Assembly (NCBI RefSeq): GCF_036345915.1
Contig: NZ_CP107785.1
Coordinates: forward strand, 7,564,001-7,628,000
Direction: 5' to 3'
DNA: 64,000 nt
Source: Nocardia sp. NBC_00565
GTDB lineage: Bacteria > Actinomycetota > Actinomycetes > Mycobacteriales > Mycobacteriaceae
Under the pieces are notes generated by a model, which saw only the letters and a list, made by a program, of their open reading frames with translations, was not told the DNA's origin and ran no database searches. Numbering within the stretch: the stretch's first letter is position 1; each line of letters opens with the position of its first letter. This document shows positions 54,811-62,899 of the stretch, piece by piece. Both the position numbers and the translations under genes were made by a program.

Positions 54811-54840
54811 TTAGGCAATACTAGCCTCAATAAGGCTGCA
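54811..54840. promoter_or_regulatory. Overlapping degenerate iron boxes before bfrB
   Basis: TTAGGCAATACTAGCCTCA (54811-54829) matches the IdeR consensus at 13 of 19 positions, and TAGCCTCAATAAGGCTGCA (54822-54840) is a second, weaker box. In M. tuberculosis several imperfect boxes upstream of bfrB let IdeR activate transcription when iron is plentiful. Confidence 0.6.
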
Positions 54841-54881
54841 CTTGGATGACACGCGGCCTGACCAGCGCTAATGTCGCTTCC

Positions 54882-55430
54882 ATGTCCAGCCATCCGGAGT
54901 CCCCACGCAGCAAATTCCACGGCCTGCTCCATGACCAGATCCGGCATGAATTCAACGCCGAGCATCAATACATCGCGATCGCGGTGTGGTTCGACAATGC
55001 GGATCTGCCGCAGCTGGCCAAACGTTTCTACGCGCAGGCGGTCGAAGAGCGCAATCACGCACTGATGATTGTGCGGTACTTCCTCGATCGGGATATCAGT
55101 GTCGAGCTTTCCGGTATCGATGCCGCGAAATCCCAATTCGAGAATGCTCGCGAACCGATCGCAATGGCCCTCGCGCAGGAAAAGAACGTCACCGACCAGA
55201 TCATCCAATTGGCGAGCACGGCCCGCGAAGAAGGTGATTACCTCGGTGAACAGTTCATGCAGTGGTTCCTGAAGGAGCAGGTGGAGGAGGTCGCGAATAT
55301 GACGACCCTGCTCACTATCGCCGATCGCGCTGGTAAGAACCTCTTTGATCTGGAGGACTTTGTCGCCCGCGAAATGAGCGGTCCGAGTGACGCGTCCGGC
55401 GCCCCTTCCGTTGCGGGCGGCAGCGTCTAG
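54882..55430 (+). CDS. bfrB: Ferritin (BfrB type)
   Basis: This is a 182-residue ferritin with a complete ferroxidase centre: Glu23 and Tyr30 (RHEFNAEHQY), Glu56 and His59 (VEERNH), Glu100 (AQEKN), and GEQFMQWFLKEQ. It corresponds to Rv3841 and stores iron as a 24-subunit shell. The ATG at 54882 yields the family N-terminus (SPRSKFHGLL); the in-frame ATG at 54846 overlaps the promoter. A 16-bp hairpin follows. Confidence 0.93.
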   Translation: MSSHPESPRSKFHGLLHDQIRHEFNAEHQYIAIAVWFDNADLPQLAKRFYAQAVEERNHALMIVRYFLDRDISVELSGIDAAKSQFENAREPIAMALAQEKNVTDQIIQLASTAREEGDYLGEQFMQWFLKEQVEEVANMTTLLTIADRAGKNLFDLEDFVAREMSGPSDASGAPSVAGGSV

Positions 55431-55456
55431 TCCTTTCGATAGTCAGATAGCGGAAT

Positions 55457-55488
55457 CAGGGCCGACTCGTCGCGACGAGTCGGCCCTG
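55457..55488. terminator. 32-bp perfect palindrome downstream of bfrB
   Basis: CAGGGCCGACTCGTCG followed directly by its exact complement CGACGAGTCGGCCCTG. It is 26 bases after the bfrB stop. There is no T-run; it is a likely intrinsic-type hairpin for actinomycetes and may act in both directions. Confidence 0.65.
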
Positions 55489-55544
55489 TCGCGGTGATCG
55501 AGAGCGGAGTCACAACCCCGCGATCGATTGGGCAGAAGAACCGC

Positions 55545-55601
55545 TTACGCGGCACTCAGGCTGCTGAGCAGCGACGTCAGCAGCGTCAAAATGGCGGCCA
55601 T
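55545..55601 (-). CDS. 18-residue hydrophobic peptide
   Basis: ATG at 55601 with TAGGAAAACC upstream opens the peptide MAAILTLLTSLLSSLSAA, ending in TAA at 55545. It is amphipathic or fully hydrophobic and could be a small membrane peptide or a leader. It lies alone in the 300-base gap between bfrB and the DUF5926 gene, on the strand of the latter but downstream of it. No family is recognised; the ribosome site is the main support. Confidence 0.35.
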   Translation of the reverse strand: MAAILTLLTSLLSSLSAA

Positions 55602-55718
55602 GGTTTTCCTACTTTCCTCATCTGTTCGGTGAGACTGTCCCTCACCACCACCAGCTTTCGGTGATGGACAGAACCTAGCCGAGCGATGATTAGAAAGGAG
55701 GATATTTCACAAAATTCT

Positions 55719-55740
55719 CGGTGATTTTTTTAAATCACCG
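55719..55740 (-). terminator. 9-bp hairpin over the stop of the DUF5926 gene
   Basis: CGGTGATTT (55719-55727) and AAATCACCG (55732-55740) pair around TTTT. The stop codon of the minus-strand gene is within the stem. It is likely a terminator, followed on that strand by AGAATTTTG. Confidence 0.45.
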
Positions 55741-56658
55741 CAAGGTGACCTGACGAGACCGCAGTCCGTCGCGGGAACGACGTTCATCGGCCGAGAGCGG
55801 AGCATCGGCGGCCAGCGCCGCCACCAGCCGCTCACCGAACTCGATGGCCGGTTTCGTCCACTCGCTGGCATGCATCTCGGGATCCAGATCGAACACCGGA
55901 ACCAGTAGACCGTGCGTACGGAACGAGCCCGCGAAACGGGAGCCCTCGCCGAGCTGCAGCCCGCCCGACGCGTGCAGCCGGGCCAGCGCCAGCATCAGAT
56001 CGTCCTCGTTCTCCGGACGCACCCAGCGCACATGCGCCTTATCGCCCGCGTCGACCCACCACGCCGCACCGATCGAATCCGCACCCAGATCCAGTCGCGC
56101 CGAGGGCATGATCGCCTGCTTGGCCTGTTCGATGGTCGCGGCGACCTGGGCGTCGGGCTGCACACCCGCCGGCACCCACCAGTCGAAGTCCTGGTGCACG
56201 GTCAGTTCCAGATCGGCGCTCGCATCGATGACATCGGCCAATCGCGGTCCGCCCGCGACACTTTCGGCCGCGGTCAGCGATTCGCCGGGCTCGGCCGACT
56301 GCGTCCACAGAATGGCCGCGGCGATATCAGCGGCCGGATCCGCACCCTGGAACTGCACCTGCGCGGCGACGTAACCGGTCGGCGGCTCGCCCGCCCGCAC
56401 CAACCCGGCGACCGCACCCGGCAGCACCGTGGCCAGCACGACGGAGCGCTCCGCCGCGACATCGGGCGACAGCTTCAGCGTCGCCGTCGCCGACGGTACG
56501 AACTCGCGCAGCGCGACGAGATCGCACTCCGCGGCCAGCCCCTCGAACGGGCGCGCGACGGACTGCGCCGCCTGCTGTTCCAGAGCCGCCCGCCGCTCCG
56601 CGAGACGCTGGGCCCGGTTCCCTCCGGGCTTGGGACTGTTTCGCTTGCTTTTACCCAC
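55735..56658 (-). CDS. DUF5926-family protein
   Basis: This is a 307-residue actinobacterial protein that I recognise as DUF5926. It has a basic N-terminal coil (KSKRNSPKPGGNRAQRLAERRAALEQQ), an alpha/beta body with PPTGYVAAQVQFQG and HQDFDWWVP, and a C-terminal SADERRSRDGLRSRQVTLR. Its function is unknown. It is usually near glpQ1-like genes, as here. Confidence 0.75.
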   Translation of the reverse strand: MGKSKRNSPKPGGNRAQRLAERRAALEQQAAQSVARPFEGLAAECDLVALREFVPSATATLKLSPDVAAERSVVLATVLPGAVAGLVRAGEPPTGYVAAQVQFQGADPAADIAAAILWTQSAEPGESLTAAESVAGGPRLADVIDASADLELTVHQDFDWWVPAGVQPDAQVAATIEQAKQAIMPSARLDLGADSIGAAWWVDAGDKAHVRWVRPENEDDLMLALARLHASGGLQLGEGSRFAGSFRTHGLLVPVFDLDPEMHASEWTKPAIEFGERLVAALAADAPLSADERRSRDGLRSRQVTLR

Positions 56659-56758
56659 GGCAGGTCAAACTACAGGGTGCGACCTGGGATGTGTTGCGCG
56701 CCACGGCAACGCTGAGCGGTACAGGTCATGGCACACGATGCGGCCGAAACGAATCGGC

Positions 56759-57526
56759 TCAGGCGGCGGCCAGCAGGGCCTTGGTGCGGCCCGGGTGGTT
56801 GGTGGCGACCCAGCTGACGCCCAGGTCGGCGCACAGGCGCACATCGTCGGGATCATCGACGGTCCAGCAGTAGGTGGCGCGCCCGGCGGCGGCCGCCTTG
56901 TCGACCAGATCGGGGTGCTCGCGCAGGGTTTTCACCGACGGGCCGACGGCGGTCGCGCCGACCGTGGTGGCCGCGCCACCGCCGAGGTAGCGCGATGATT
57001 CGCCCAGCAGGACTGTCGGCAGCAGCGGTGCGGAGCGGCGGATCCGCCAGACCGCGGTCGCGGCGAAGGACATGACGACCGCGCGGGAGTGATCGGCGGA
57101 GGCAGGGGTGGCGATGCCGAAGCGCTGGAGTTCGGCGAGCAGCTTGTTCTCCACCAGCGCGCCGTAGCGCACCGGATGTTTGGTCTCGATGAACAGTTTG
57201 GTCGGTCGGCTGCGCCAGTCCAGCACCAGCTCGATCAATTCGCTGAGGGTGAGCACCGACGCCGGCGCGCCGTCGGCCCCGAAGTCGAGCTCCTCGAGTT
57301 CGTCGAGGGTCAGCTCGCTGACCAGTCCGGTGCCCGACGAGGTCCGGTCCACGGTGCGGTCGTGCACGCAGACCAGATGCCCGTCCCTGGTCAGGCGGAC
57401 ATCACACTCCACGCCATCGGCGCCCTCCTGCAGCGCCAGTTCATAAGCGGCGAGCGTGTGCTCCGCGCGCGCCGCCGAGGCTCCCCGGTGCGCGACCACG
57501 AACGGTGCGCGACTGCCCTGGCTCAC
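56759..57526 (-). CDS. glpQ1: Glycerophosphodiester phosphodiesterase (GDPD)
   Basis: This is a 255-residue GDPD TIM barrel with VAHRGASAARAEHTLAAY (catalytic His and RGA..E), EGADGVECDVRLTRDGHLVCVHD and the second His in the HD pair. It hydrolyses glycerophosphodiesters to glycerol-3-phosphate. It has no signal peptide, so is cytoplasmic. It is the Rv3842c counterpart; the start overlaps the end of the upstream DUF4328 gene by 4 bases. Confidence 0.92.
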   Translation of the reverse strand: MSQGSRAPFVVAHRGASAARAEHTLAAYELALQEGADGVECDVRLTRDGHLVCVHDRTVDRTSSGTGLVSELTLDELEELDFGADGAPASVLTLSELIELVLDWRSRPTKLFIETKHPVRYGALVENKLLAELQRFGIATPASADHSRAVVMSFAATAVWRIRRSAPLLPTVLLGESSRYLGGGAATTVGATAVGPSVKTLREHPDLVDKAAAAGRATYCWTVDDPDDVRLCADLGVSWVATNHPGRTKALLAAA

Positions 57527-58569
57527 TTGGCCATAACCTCCTCGTGCTCACGGTCTCGTTCAGCGCTGCCGGTGTCCGTCGCCGCCGCCTCGACCTCGAT
57601 CTGCTTCGCGGTGCCGCCACCCGGCTGCACCGGTTCGATGACCGGCACCGCGGGATCCACCGCGATCACCCACCGGCGCGCGATCCTGGCGCGGCCGAAC
57701 AGATCACGACCCGCCATCGACCGATATACCCAGAGCGTCAGGATCGCGACTGCGGCGCCGACGAGATCGGTGAAGGCCGTGAACAGTACCCCGTCGGCCT
57801 TGGCCTGCAAGGTATCCGCGGTCCGCCACAGCAGCGCCGCCACCGTGCACACCGCACCGAGCAGCCAGCCCAGCCACCAGATACGCACGGCCCGCAGCGC
57901 TCGCGGATCAGGACGCAACCCGACCGCCTCGGTCAGAAAGACGCCGGGCCACAACAGATTCACCACCGGAATCAGACAGCCGAGCGCCAACACCCGGGCC
58001 GAACGCGGGTCACGCCGTCCGGCCGCGGCGAAGTCGGCTCGACGCGTCCCGATCAACCAGCCGAGCATCGCGAGCGCGCAGGCCAAGCCCAGTGCGAGGG
58101 CGAGCAACGCGGAAGCGAACACCAGGACATCGGAGAGATGCAGCAGCCACGACGGGATCAGCCGGGTGCGGTTGCGCAGCAGAATCAGATAGCGCCCGAG
58201 TTCGGCGCAGGCGGCGACCGCGAATACCGCCGCGGTCGCGATGAGTAGCGCTTCGGCCCGACTGGTCAGCCGATCCAACGGCCGCTGCGCGACAGTGGCG
58301 GGGCCGACCGGCGGATCCAGCAGACCCCAGCGCGGAACCTGCTGGTAGCGAGGCGTTTCCAGGGACCGACGCGGCCTGGTCGAGATCGGCCTGCGCAGGC
58401 GCTGATCGGGGCGGCGCGCGACCCACCGGTAATTACGCCGCTCGGCGGGGGCGTCGATGGGCGCCGGTGACAGCAGCACGCCACGGCAGCGCGGGCACCA
58501 GTGCATCGGGGTCGTCTGCACGGCCCAGCGCGCGCCGCAGCGCGCACAAGGTTGTACCACCGTACTCAC
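57523..58569 (-). CDS. DUF4328 membrane protein with an N-terminal zinc ribbon (Rv3843c-like)
   Basis: This is a 348-residue protein. A short zinc-ribbon-like motif CxxC..CxxC (CARCG and CPRC) lies in the first 30 residues, then about six transmembrane helices of the DUF4328 type (VLALGCLIPVVNLLWP, WWLGWLLG), and an acidic tail. Its function is unknown. It overlaps glpQ1, so the two are co-translated. Confidence 0.8.
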   Translation of the reverse strand: MSTVVQPCARCGARWAVQTTPMHWCPRCRGVLLSPAPIDAPAERRNYRWVARRPDQRLRRPISTRPRRSLETPRYQQVPRWGLLDPPVGPATVAQRPLDRLTSRAEALLIATAAVFAVAACAELGRYLILLRNRTRLIPSWLLHLSDVLVFASALLALALGLACALAMLGWLIGTRRADFAAAGRRDPRSARVLALGCLIPVVNLLWPGVFLTEAVGLRPDPRALRAVRIWWLGWLLGAVCTVAALLWRTADTLQAKADGVLFTAFTDLVGAAVAILTLWVYRSMAGRDLFGRARIARRWVIAVDPAVPVIEPVQPGGGTAKQIEVEAAATDTGSAERDREHEEVMAK

Positions 58570-58663
58570 TGTGTTTCCTTTGCGGCATGCACGGGCCCTA
58601 CGTGGTTACGCAGGCTGCCGCCTCCGGGCCTGACGTTCATGCCGCGTGCCCCTCTCTCTTGCC

Positions 58664-59035
58664 TCAGTAGATCTTCGCCTGGTGATCGCCGTCGGCGATC
58701 AGCGGACGGCCCGCCCGCTGCCATGCCACCATGCCACCGCTGACGTTCACCGCGTCGTATCCGATATGCGTCAAGTACTTGACCACCTCGAAGGACCGGC
58801 CGCCCTGTCGGCAGACCACATATAGCTGCGCGTCGTAATCCAGCTCGTCCACGCGAGCGGGGACGTCGACCATCGGAATGTGGATCGCCCCCGGCGCGTG
58901 CCCGAGCTGCCATTCGTCGTCCTCGCGAACATCGAGCAGGATCGCCTGCGGCGCGTCCGCGGCGACACGCTCGTTCTTATCGAATTCGTCCGGTACGGCT
59001 TCCACCGGCACCGACGACACTTCGGGGCTCGTCAC
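58664..59035 (-). CDS. Rhodanese-like sulfurtransferase
   Basis: This is a single-domain rhodanese of 123 residues with the active-site loop CRQGGRS and the N-terminal ILLDVREDDEWQLGHAPGAIHIP. It moves sulfane sulfur from persulfides. The GTG at 59035 is taken as start; an in-frame ATG at 59062 is less likely. It ends about 95 bases before the DUF4328 gene. Confidence 0.88.
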   Translation of the reverse strand: MTSPEVSSVPVEAVPDEFDKNERVAADAPQAILLDVREDDEWQLGHAPGAIHIPMVDVPARVDELDYDAQLYVVCRQGGRSFEVVKYLTHIGYDAVNVSGGMVAWQRAGRPLIADGDHQAKIY

Positions 59036-59208
59036 GCTTCGATCCTGCCATGGGTGGCGCACTGCCGGGGAGTTCCGGGGGCCGCTGCACGGTAGGCCGA
59101 CGGCACTTCACGGCCTCGACATCGGCACGTTACCTCGGGTATGTTCTGTCCTTCTGGATCCTGTCCGCCGCCCCGCTCCGGGGCCGCTTGTGCATATCTC
59201 GATCAAAG

Positions 59209-59238
59209 TTATCCACATAATCCACAACTTGATCCACA
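59209..59238 (+). promoter_or_regulatory. Cluster of three DnaA-box-like sequences
   Basis: TTATCCACA (59209-59217, consensus), TAATCCACA (59218-59226) and TGATCCACA (59230-59238) lie head to tail in an otherwise gene-free gap (59036-59599). The spacing of 9 and 12 bases is like that in DnaA-binding clusters. The rest of the gap has only short frames and the dispersed hairpin copy 3. Confidence 0.6.
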
Positions 59239-59376
59239 GGCCCCAGCTATCGAACAGCACATGACTCACAGGCTTCGACTATCGAGCAAAACCTCGGAGA
59301 AGCCGATCTACGAGCACCGATGCAGTGAATCCTGGCTAAATCGGGTGATCGCCACTGGATTGCTGGAGCCCATCGA

Positions 59377-59401
59377 TCGACCTGCGAGCACTCACTAGCG
59401 G
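59377..59401 (+). repeat. Short dispersed hairpin element, copy 3
   Basis: TCGACCTGCGAGCACTCACT followed by AGCGG. It is more degenerate than copies 1 and 2, with the stem partly broken. Confidence 0.45.
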
Positions 59402-59599
59402 TACGAACGACCGATCCGAGACTCCCCTCCTAGCCATCCCGGAGCGGTCATTCGCCGCTGCGTCGGGACCGGACCCCGAGTCAGGTCCCGATACCTACTT
59501 GGACGTCACTGCGGGCCGATCGGTTCCACAAAAAAACCGGAACACTAGCGAAACAATCAAATACCGGGTTCCCGCAGGTGCTGTCGGTAGCCTGAGTGC

Positions 59600-60211
59600 A
59601 TGAACGTGAGCAGGGGGCTACTCGACGGAATGGATACCACCGCACTCAACACCGCACTCTCCGAGGCCATATGCCTAGGGCTGGCCGTGGACGCAGCAAA
59701 CGCACAGCTCAGTCTGGATCTGGAAGTATTGACACTGCCGGCTGAGGGACCCGTACCCGAGGACTATCGCGTGCGACTGACGTTCACCGGCGTCGGCCGG
59801 GTCGCGGCCTCGCTGCGCATCCAGGAGTGGGACGATCTGGCACCCACCGTGCTGCCACTGCAACTGGACGGCCTGGACAAAGCCATCCGCAGCTTCGGCG
59901 GCGGACGGCTGCACGGCTGGGAATTCATCGACGTGGACGACAGCGGCTGGGTGCACTGGAGCGAACTGCTCAGCTTCGACACCCAGATCGACACTCACGT
60001 CTCCGCGCACGTGCTGGAGTTCTCCCAGGAGGAGGGCATCGACCCGCGCGAACTCGACGTGCGAGTGTGGTTCGACGACATCACGATTCACGACCCGAAC
60101 GGCATCGAGATCCCGCTTGCGCAATTCATCGAGGGCGGAGTGCGCTGGTGGAAGGCGCATGACGCGGGCGATCCGCGGACCATGCGCGCGGGAATCGTGC
60201 CGCAGCTCTGA
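59600..60211 (+). CDS. Uncharacterised protein
   Basis: This is a 203-residue acidic soluble protein with no signal peptide and no family that I recognise. Beta-rich parts (YRVRLTFTGVGRVAASLRI, GWEFIDVDDSGWVHWSELLSF) alternate with helices. It is flanked by two oppositely oriented genes and is monocistronic. GTG/ATG choice: ATG at 59600, with GGTAGCC upstream only weakly like a ribosome site. Confidence 0.65.
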   Translation: MNVSRGLLDGMDTTALNTALSEAICLGLAVDAANAQLSLDLEVLTLPAEGPVPEDYRVRLTFTGVGRVAASLRIQEWDDLAPTVLPLQLDGLDKAIRSFGGGRLHGWEFIDVDDSGWVHWSELLSFDTQIDTHVSAHVLEFSQEEGIDPRELDVRVWFDDITIHDPNGIEIPLAQFIEGGVRWWKAHDAGDPRTMRAGIVPQL

Positions 60212-60261
60212 CGTCGTCGAGATCGGCGACCGCACACCCGTCACCGAGTATGCGGTCGGGT

Positions 60262-60960
60262 CTACGCGCCCGAGCCCACCGGGCAACTGACGCCGGTGGC
60301 ATGCACCGGGCAATAACCGCCGGGATTCTTGGCCAGATACTGCTGGTGGTAGCTCTCGGCGTAGTAGAAGCCGGGCAGCGTATCCGTCTCGGTCGATCCC
60401 GGCAGTTCGGTGATCTCCGTGGTGATTTCGCCAAAGCCCGCCGCCGCCAGTCGCTCGCCGTAGGCCTGTGCGGTGCGGTGCGCGAGCTGCGCCTGTGCCG
60501 GATCGATGGTAAAGATCGCCGAACGGTACGGGGTGCCGCGATCGTTGCCCTGACGCATGCCCTGGGTCGGATCGTGGTTCTCCCAGAACTGCTGCAGCAC
60601 ACCGGCGTAGTCGATGACGGCCGGATCGAACACGATCAGCACCGATTCGGTGTGTCCGGTCCGCCCGCTACAGACCTCTTCGTAGGTCGGATTCGGCGTG
60701 TACCCGCCGACGTACCCGACCGCGGTCGTATAGACCCCGTCGAGCTCCCAGAACTCCTTCTCCGCACCCCAGAAACAACCCATCGCCACCACACCGACCT
60801 GCAGACTTTCCGGAAATGGCGGATGGATCGGATGACCGTTTACATAATGGGTATCCGACACCAGGATGGGGTCGGGACGACCGGGCAGCGCCTGTTCGGG
60901 CGTCACCATGACCGGTTGTGGAAGGCGGACCCTGCCGACTAGTTCGTCGTACCAGGACAT
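60262..60960 (-). CDS. msrA: Peptide methionine-S-sulfoxide reductase A
   Basis: This is a 232-residue MsrA with the catalytic loop [12 protein letters not shown] and the conserved [20 protein letters not shown]. The C-terminal part carries further Cys ([12 protein letters not shown]) that could resolve the disulfide. It repairs S-sulfoxides in proteins and fits with the adjacent superoxide dismutase as oxidative-stress defence. Confidence 0.95.
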   Translation of the reverse strand: MSWYDELVGRVRLPQPVMVTPEQALPGRPDPILVSDTHYVNGHPIHPPFPESLQVGVVAMGCFWGAEKEFWELDGVYTTAVGYVGGYTPNPTYEEVCSGRTGHTESVLIVFDPAVIDYAGVLQQFWENHDPTQGMRQGNDRGTPYRSAIFTIDPAQAQLAHRTAQAYGERLAAAGFGEITTEITELPGSTETDTLPGFYYAESYHQQYLAKNPGGYCPVHATGVSCPVGSGA

Positions 60961-61259
60961 GGTTCGATCCTAGTCTCCCCCCGCCTCTCCGCGTCTTCTG
61001 CCGGTCGTAGGTGCCGAGGACGTATCGTCGCGGACCGGTGGTCGAGTTGTTGGTCGAGTTTTGGACGTAGACAACGAGTTACCCATGTGCTCACGAAATC
61101 AGTCGACCGGTAGCGACGACGAGCAAACAGCCAAGGCACGGCAGACAGACCAGGAATGCAGGGGTACACAGCCCGGTTGGAACCGATCGGGTGTACGAAT
61201 GATGGTTGAGTGTGCCCGAAGACGAGGGCGCACCCAGCCCGACATTAGGAAGGGACATC

Positions 61260-61883
61260 GTGGCTGAGTACACGTTGCCAGATCTGGATTACGACTACAG
61301 CGCCCTGGAGCCCCATATCTCCGGGCAGATCAACGAGATTCATCATTCCAAGCACCACGCTGCCTACGTCGCCGGCGTCAACGCGGCACTGGAGAAGCTC
61401 GAGGCCGCGCGTGAGGCGGGCGACCACGCCGCCATCTTCCTGAACGAGAAGAACCTGGCCTTCCACCTGGGCGGCCACGTCAACCACTCGATCTGGTGGA
61501 AGAACCTCTCCCCCAACGGTGGCGACAAGCCGGTCGGCGAGCTGGCCGCCGCGATCGACGACCAGTTCGGTTCGTTCGACAAGTTCCGCGCGCAGTTCAC
61601 CGCCGCGGCCAACGGTCTGCAGGGCTCCGGCTGGGCGGTGCTCGGCTATGACACCCTCGGCCAGAAGCTGCTCACCTTCCAGCTCTACGACCAGCAGGCC
61701 AACGTGCCGCTCGGCATCATCCCGCTGCTGCAGGTCGACATGTGGGAGCACGCCTTCTACCTGCAGTACAAGAACGTCAAGGCGGACTACGTGACCGCGT
61801 TCTGGAACGTCGTCAACTGGGACGACGTCCAGGAGCGCTTCGCCCGCGCCGTCGGCCAGGCCAAGGGCCTGATCTTCGGCTGA
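61260..61883 (+). CDS. sodA: Superoxide dismutase (Fe/Mn type)
   Basis: This is a 207-residue Fe/Mn superoxide dismutase starting [13 protein letters not shown] (GTG 61260, AGGAAGGG upstream). Metal ligands: His in [10 protein letters not shown], His in HVNHSIWW, and Asp and His in DMWEHAFY. It is the Rv3846 counterpart and lacks a signal peptide, like other mycolata enzymes that are still found outside cells. A strong hairpin follows. Confidence 0.96.
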   Translation: MAEYTLPDLDYDYSALEPHISGQINEIHHSKHHAAYVAGVNAALEKLEAAREAGDHAAIFLNEKNLAFHLGGHVNHSIWWKNLSPNGGDKPVGELAAAIDDQFGSFDKFRAQFTAAANGLQGSGWAVLGYDTLGQKLLTFQLYDQQANVPLGIIPLLQVDMWEHAFYLQYKNVKADYVTAFWNVVNWDDVQERFARAVGQAKGLIFG

Positions 61884-61898
61884 ATCTGACCCGCCTTC

Positions 61899-61941
61899 GG
61901 GCCCGCGAACCCGCCATCCGTGGCGACCCGTTCGCGGGCCC
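61899..61941 (+). terminator. Terminator hairpin after sodA
   Basis: GGGCCCGCGAAC (61899-61910) and GTTCGCGGGCCC (61930-61941) form a perfect 12-bp stem, followed by GTTGTGTTT. It is 15 bases after the sodA stop. Confidence 0.75.
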
Positions 61942-62076
61942 GTTGTGTTTCGAACCCTTGCCGTGTCCGATTAGCACTCTTTGGTACTTGTGTGCCAGGT
62001 GAGTTCTAGCGCATTCTCGGGAATCCACAGTTCGAGGACGGGCAACGCCGCCCCCGGTCTCATGACGGGAGGCATC

Positions 62077-62604
62077 ATGCATACGAACGGCCCCATCGGC
62101 ATCACGCCGTTCCAGGCCCGCGGATCGTTGCGGGGGTTCGTCATCTCCGGGCGCTGGCCCGATACCACCAAGGAATGGGCACAGGTTCTGGTGCTCGCCG
62201 TGCGGGTGGCCTCGTTTCCTGGATTGCTGACGACCTCGACGGTATTCGGCGTGCGTGAGGAGCTACCGGACGATCCCGCGCCCGGCACTGTGGGCCTGGT
62301 CCTCGCCGAGGGCCCGGTGCTCGGCGAGCAGGCACTCGCACCCGGCCGGTTTGCCGACCATGTGCCACCGGCCCTGCTGATGCTGCATCCGCCCTCGGAG
62401 ACCCGGCCGTCACTGCCGGAATGCATCGGCGCGGCATCGGGGTGTGTGTTGCTGCCCGGGGTTCCGCATCTGGGTCTGGAGCACCGCGCGGCCTGGGCCG
62501 AGGCCGAATCCGACGGCACCGTCACCTCTTTGGTCAGCCGAGTCGGATTGGATCCGATCAGTGATCCCGATACTGCGGTTCTGGCCATGCTGCTGGCCGC
62601 GTAA
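62077..62604 (+). CDS. Uncharacterised protein
   Basis: This is a 175-residue protein, no family recognised. ATG 62077 has GGGAGG upstream. It contains GSLRGFVISGRWPDTTKEWAQVLVLAVR and a Leu/Pro-rich middle. No membrane helix is evident. It lies between sodA and the riboswitch-controlled transporter, on its own promoter after the sodA terminator. Confidence 0.6.
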   Translation: MHTNGPIGITPFQARGSLRGFVISGRWPDTTKEWAQVLVLAVRVASFPGLLTTSTVFGVREELPDDPAPGTVGLVLAEGPVLGEQALAPGRFADHVPPALLMLHPPSETRPSLPECIGAASGCVLLPGVPHLGLEHRAAWAEAESDGTVTSLVSRVGLDPISDPDTAVLAMLLAA

Positions 62605-62616
62605 GGGCACCCTAAA

Positions 62617-62628
62617 CCTATCGATAGG
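62617..62628. other. CCTATCGATAGG palindrome
   Basis: This perfect 12-bp palindrome lies about 85 bases before the riboswitch. It could be an operator (for example for a metal sensor) in the transporter's promoter; no consensus known to me fits. Confidence 0.35.
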
Positions 62629-62704
62629 ATCGCCAAACTTATTGTGCGCATTGCGATTTCGACAACAACGGGTTGGCGCCTGCCGGGCCGCCGGGGTACA
62701 GTCG

Positions 62705-62890
62705 GTGACAGCGAAGGGGAGTAGCCCGCAATCGCGTTGTCGACATACTGGTCCGCCGCCCCACGAGGGCGCGGATCCGGCAGCGTGAACCGTAGATCCG
62801 GTGGGCGAGACCTTCGGCCGAGACAACCATTTCGTTGTCGGCCGGAGGCGTCACCCGATCTCCCGGCCGACAGGCCGGAGACCCGGGAGT
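62705..62890 (+). ncRNA. yybP-ykoY manganese riboswitch with SD-sequestering platform
   Basis: The hallmark GAAGGGGAGTAGCC (about 62713-62726), then GACATACTGGTCC, and GGGCGAGACC (about 62801-62810) match the conserved core of the yybP-ykoY class, which binds Mn2+. Downstream, GTCGGCCGG can pair with CCGGCCGAC, or CTCCCGG (about 62860) can pair with CCGGGAG (62883-62889), which covers the Shine-Dalgarno of the transporter. This points to translational control. Boundaries are approximate. Confidence 0.82.
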
Positions 62891-62899
62891 GCACACCAT

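Noticed and set aside
55687..55703. Strong Shine-Dalgarno-like AGAAAGGAGGAT on the plus strand
   Set aside because: No start codon with a usable frame follows; the sequence runs into a terminator-like hairpin.
59141..59398. 85-codon plus-strand frame in the DnaA-box gap
   Set aside because: Composition is unlike neighbouring genes, it contains the DnaA boxes and the dispersed hairpin, and lacks a ribosome site.
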